Shown here: positions 62,157 through 64,000 of the stretch, one piece after another
Layout of the letters: every line of letters begins with the position of its first letter
Numbering within the stretch: position 1 is the stretch's first letter
NCBI GenBank assembly: GCA_034440615.1
Contig: JAOTOM010004669.1
Span: 62,001-126,000 of the forward strand
Source of the DNA: Ashinkailepas kermadecensis
Taxonomy: Eukaryota > Arthropoda > Thecostraca > Neolepadidae
Direction of reading: 5' to 3'
DNA length: 64,000 nucleotides
Notes under the pieces: generated by a model
The model's database searches: none
What the model was told of the DNA's origin: nothing
Seen by the model: only the letters and a program-made list of their open reading frames with translations
Program-made: the position numbers and the translations under genes

Positions 62157-63085
62157 GGTAACAATACGGCTAACCTTCATCACCGACAATGACACTTTTA
62201 CTGACCAACTGCCGCAGAATAATACTCTGACCTTGACTAACTTGTGTTAGGCAATACTCATCCATACCTGACACAACACTGTTTCCCGCACCTGATACGG
62301 TACTGACCTCCACACCCGACATGATACTGACCCATACTGACCCCATACCTGCCTCTGATGAAATGCTGCAACACTGTCGTACCAGGTGGGACAAAAATCT
62401 GAAGCCGCAAAATACATGACATCTGACCCCGCCAAACTGCTGCAAGACATTAACTGATCCTGACCAGCTCCAGCAAGTCATTAACTGTTATCCCAACCAG
62501 CTACTGCAAGCATTTTCCCTTGGACAAAAGCATTCCAGTTACCGGCCAACTGCTGCAAAATAGAGCCCGTGCACAACACTGTGGGGCGATACCACTGCTG
62601 TTTTGCATCACTACTGCAAATGTGATCGCTCCGTCAGTAGCGAATATGAAACTCACAGACCGGAAGGCGGGCGTCTCACTGGAGCCAAATCGCCTGAAGT
62701 CACGATACAATGCACATTTCAAGCGGCGAAGCCGTACAAAATGCATGCATATATTTCGTGCAGTGAACAAAACGCAACGTTTATTACACAAGAGCCACAC
62801 TGAGGAACATACGCAGTGGGCATTATACATGGCCTCACGCTCACTGCCCAGCCTGGTGCAATGCTTAGCGTAGACTGTGGTGATTATTATTGGAGCTTGA
62901 AGTTGCATTCGCTGCGACCGTAGCATGCAATTTTCATGGCAACAAACCCACCTTTCCACCATAGGGGGAAGGTGGGTTCCACCCACCGTTCCATCATACG
63001 GCCTGTGCCGAGAGACACGCTTCGCCACTCGCTAGAGCACAGCCTGTATCACGTCGCGAGCCACGCCTCGCCTCGCCGCACTAAC

Positions 63086-63274
63086 CTGAACAGTTGTGTT
63101 AAGGTCGGCCCAAAACTTCACCAGGAAGAACGCGTTGGCCGGGCCCTTGTCGTAGAGTTCACGGAGGCCGCCCTTCTTGTCGGGGAACTTGTCGTAGATT
63201 TGTGTGATGCCGATGGCCTCCAGCGGTTCGTAGGAGGTCGGCCCGCCGATGTGCACGAACAGGTGCTTATTGTA
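63086..63274 (-). CDS. sd: Scalloped/TEAD, first YAP-binding-domain exon in the window
   Basis: Encodes [20 protein letters not shown], then [20 protein letters not shown] and [20 protein letters not shown]. The KHLFVHI, IYDKFP-KKGGL-EL and [15 protein letters not shown] signatures are diagnostic of TEAD/Scalloped, the DNA-binding partner of Yorkie/YAP and Vestigial in the nucleus. It is 63 codons, phase 0 on both sides (acceptor TCCGGCAG; donor TTCAG/GTTAGT). The TEA DNA-binding domain must lie beyond 64000. Repeats of a degenerate 24-bp family lie on both sides of this exon. Confidence 0.98.
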
Positions 63275-64000
63275 CTGCCGGAGGACAGCAACTGTTGCGG
63301 ACAGGGCTGCTGTAGTGATCGAGCAGCCGCACGCCGACCAAATCACTGATGCAACAGTAGACCCACCTCACACCAATGCCTGATACGACACTGTCCCCCA
63401 CACCTGACACGACACTGTCCCCCACACCTGGCACGACACTGTCTCTCATTCCTGACACGACACTGTCCCCCACACCTGGCACGACACTGTCTCTCATTCC
63501 TGACACGACACTGTCCCCCACACCTGGCACGACACTGTCTCTCATTCCTGACACGACACTGTCCCCCACACCTGACACGACACTGTCACCCCAAAACCTG
63601 ACACAACACTGTCTGTCCCCCATACTCGATAGGACCCTGTCTCTATACCCCGCAATACAACTTCTATATCTTGTTACGATATCACCTCTATATTTGCTAC
63701 AATAACACATGTACACTTGACACGGTATCGTCTCCCTTCGGGACACGATGCCACACGTTTGCCACCAATTATCCATGCTAAATCCGTACACCTGGGCGAC
63801 ACCACCACAATAGCATGGCAAGACCCGGACACCCCGCTACGTGATACAGGCTATATTTATGTTTTGGCAACCCGGATGCGGATAGGAAAACCTTGCGGCC
63901 CTCAAACTCAAAAGACCATTTTCATTATATTTCCGGCTTTAAGAACCAGTTTTGTACTTCCCCGTGGGCTTCTGCCCCTTTACCCAAGAGTATGGAATGT
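63275..64000 (-). other. Upstream intron of scalloped, continuing past the window edge
   Basis: Ends at the acceptor 63276-63275. Apart from the 24-bp minisatellite nothing further is recognised up to the window edge. Confidence 0.7.
63375..63650. repeat. ~24/48-bp minisatellite, about eleven 24-bp units
   Basis: The unit is CCTGACACGACACTGTCCCC plus CACA, alternating with CCTGACACGACACTGTCTCT plus CATT variants, which makes a 48-bp higher-order unit. Diverged members continue to about 63800, and a related stretch lies at 62250-62350 on the other side of the exon. Confidence 0.9.

Larger units (their letters stand above)
61603..63085 (-). other. Intron of scalloped (phase 0)
   Basis: Bounded by donor GTTAGT (63085-63080) and acceptor TAG (61605-61603). 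It holds (CAGA)n at 61739-61764, (TA)n at 62115-62151, a degenerate 23-24-bp repeat at about 62250-62350 and a 10-bp hairpin (62945-62954 with 62969-62978). Confidence 0.85.

Overview
This is nuclear DNA from a multicellular animal, almost certainly an arthropod. Four exons on the minus strand at the right end (63274 down to 54878) encode the whole C-terminal YAP/Vestigial-binding half of a TEAD/Scalloped transcription factor, joined by canonical GT-AG introns whose phases match. Three pieces on the plus strand (33284-36736, 36829-37214, 39154 to about 39260) appear to belong to a secreted proline/tyrosine/lysine-rich repeat protein of a type common in arthropods. The window holds non-LTR retrotransposons, tRNA-derived SINEs and many minisatellites. 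I cannot name the species; crustacean or chelicerate is a guess.

Layout. 1-4.6 kb: a degenerate ~21-bp array, one copy of a dispersed ~300-bp module, and unassigned DNA. 4.6-5.1 kb: a CpG-rich block with a signal-peptide first exon on the minus strand. 6-15 kb: AT-rich DNA with minisatellites, a three-copy repeat with TTAGG-like tracts, and wrecked LINE pieces around a 300-bp A/T tract. 15.6-18.1 kb: a frameshifted LINE (RT plus RNase H) on the minus strand. 20-29 kb: CpG-rich blocks, minisatellites and a SINE. 30.2-30.6 kb: a MITE-like inverted-repeat element. 32-39.3 kb: the secreted repeat-protein gene with a CRE/E-box-rich upstream region. 40.1-42.1 kb: a second 21-bp array and module copy. 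43.5-49.2 kb: long GC-rich minisatellites (32 and 38 bp) around one possible terminal exon. 52.4-53.5 kb: a CpG-rich block. 53.5-64 kb: the scalloped locus; its N-terminal TEA DNA-binding exons lie beyond the right edge.

Two observations stand out. First, several minisatellites are tandem amplifications of functional exon borders: the scalloped stop-codon region (36-bp unit), the 5' splice site of a scalloped exon (~65-bp unit), and the 5' splice site of the secreted-protein exon (40-bp unit, about 16 copies of GTGAGT). Second, a 57-61 bp element occurs in three full copies, each with perfect 11-12 bp target-site duplications, plus one truncated copy. It has a conserved hairpin and a tail resembling those of the tRNA-derived SINE and the resident LINE, so it looks like an extremely small LINE-mobilised retroposon.
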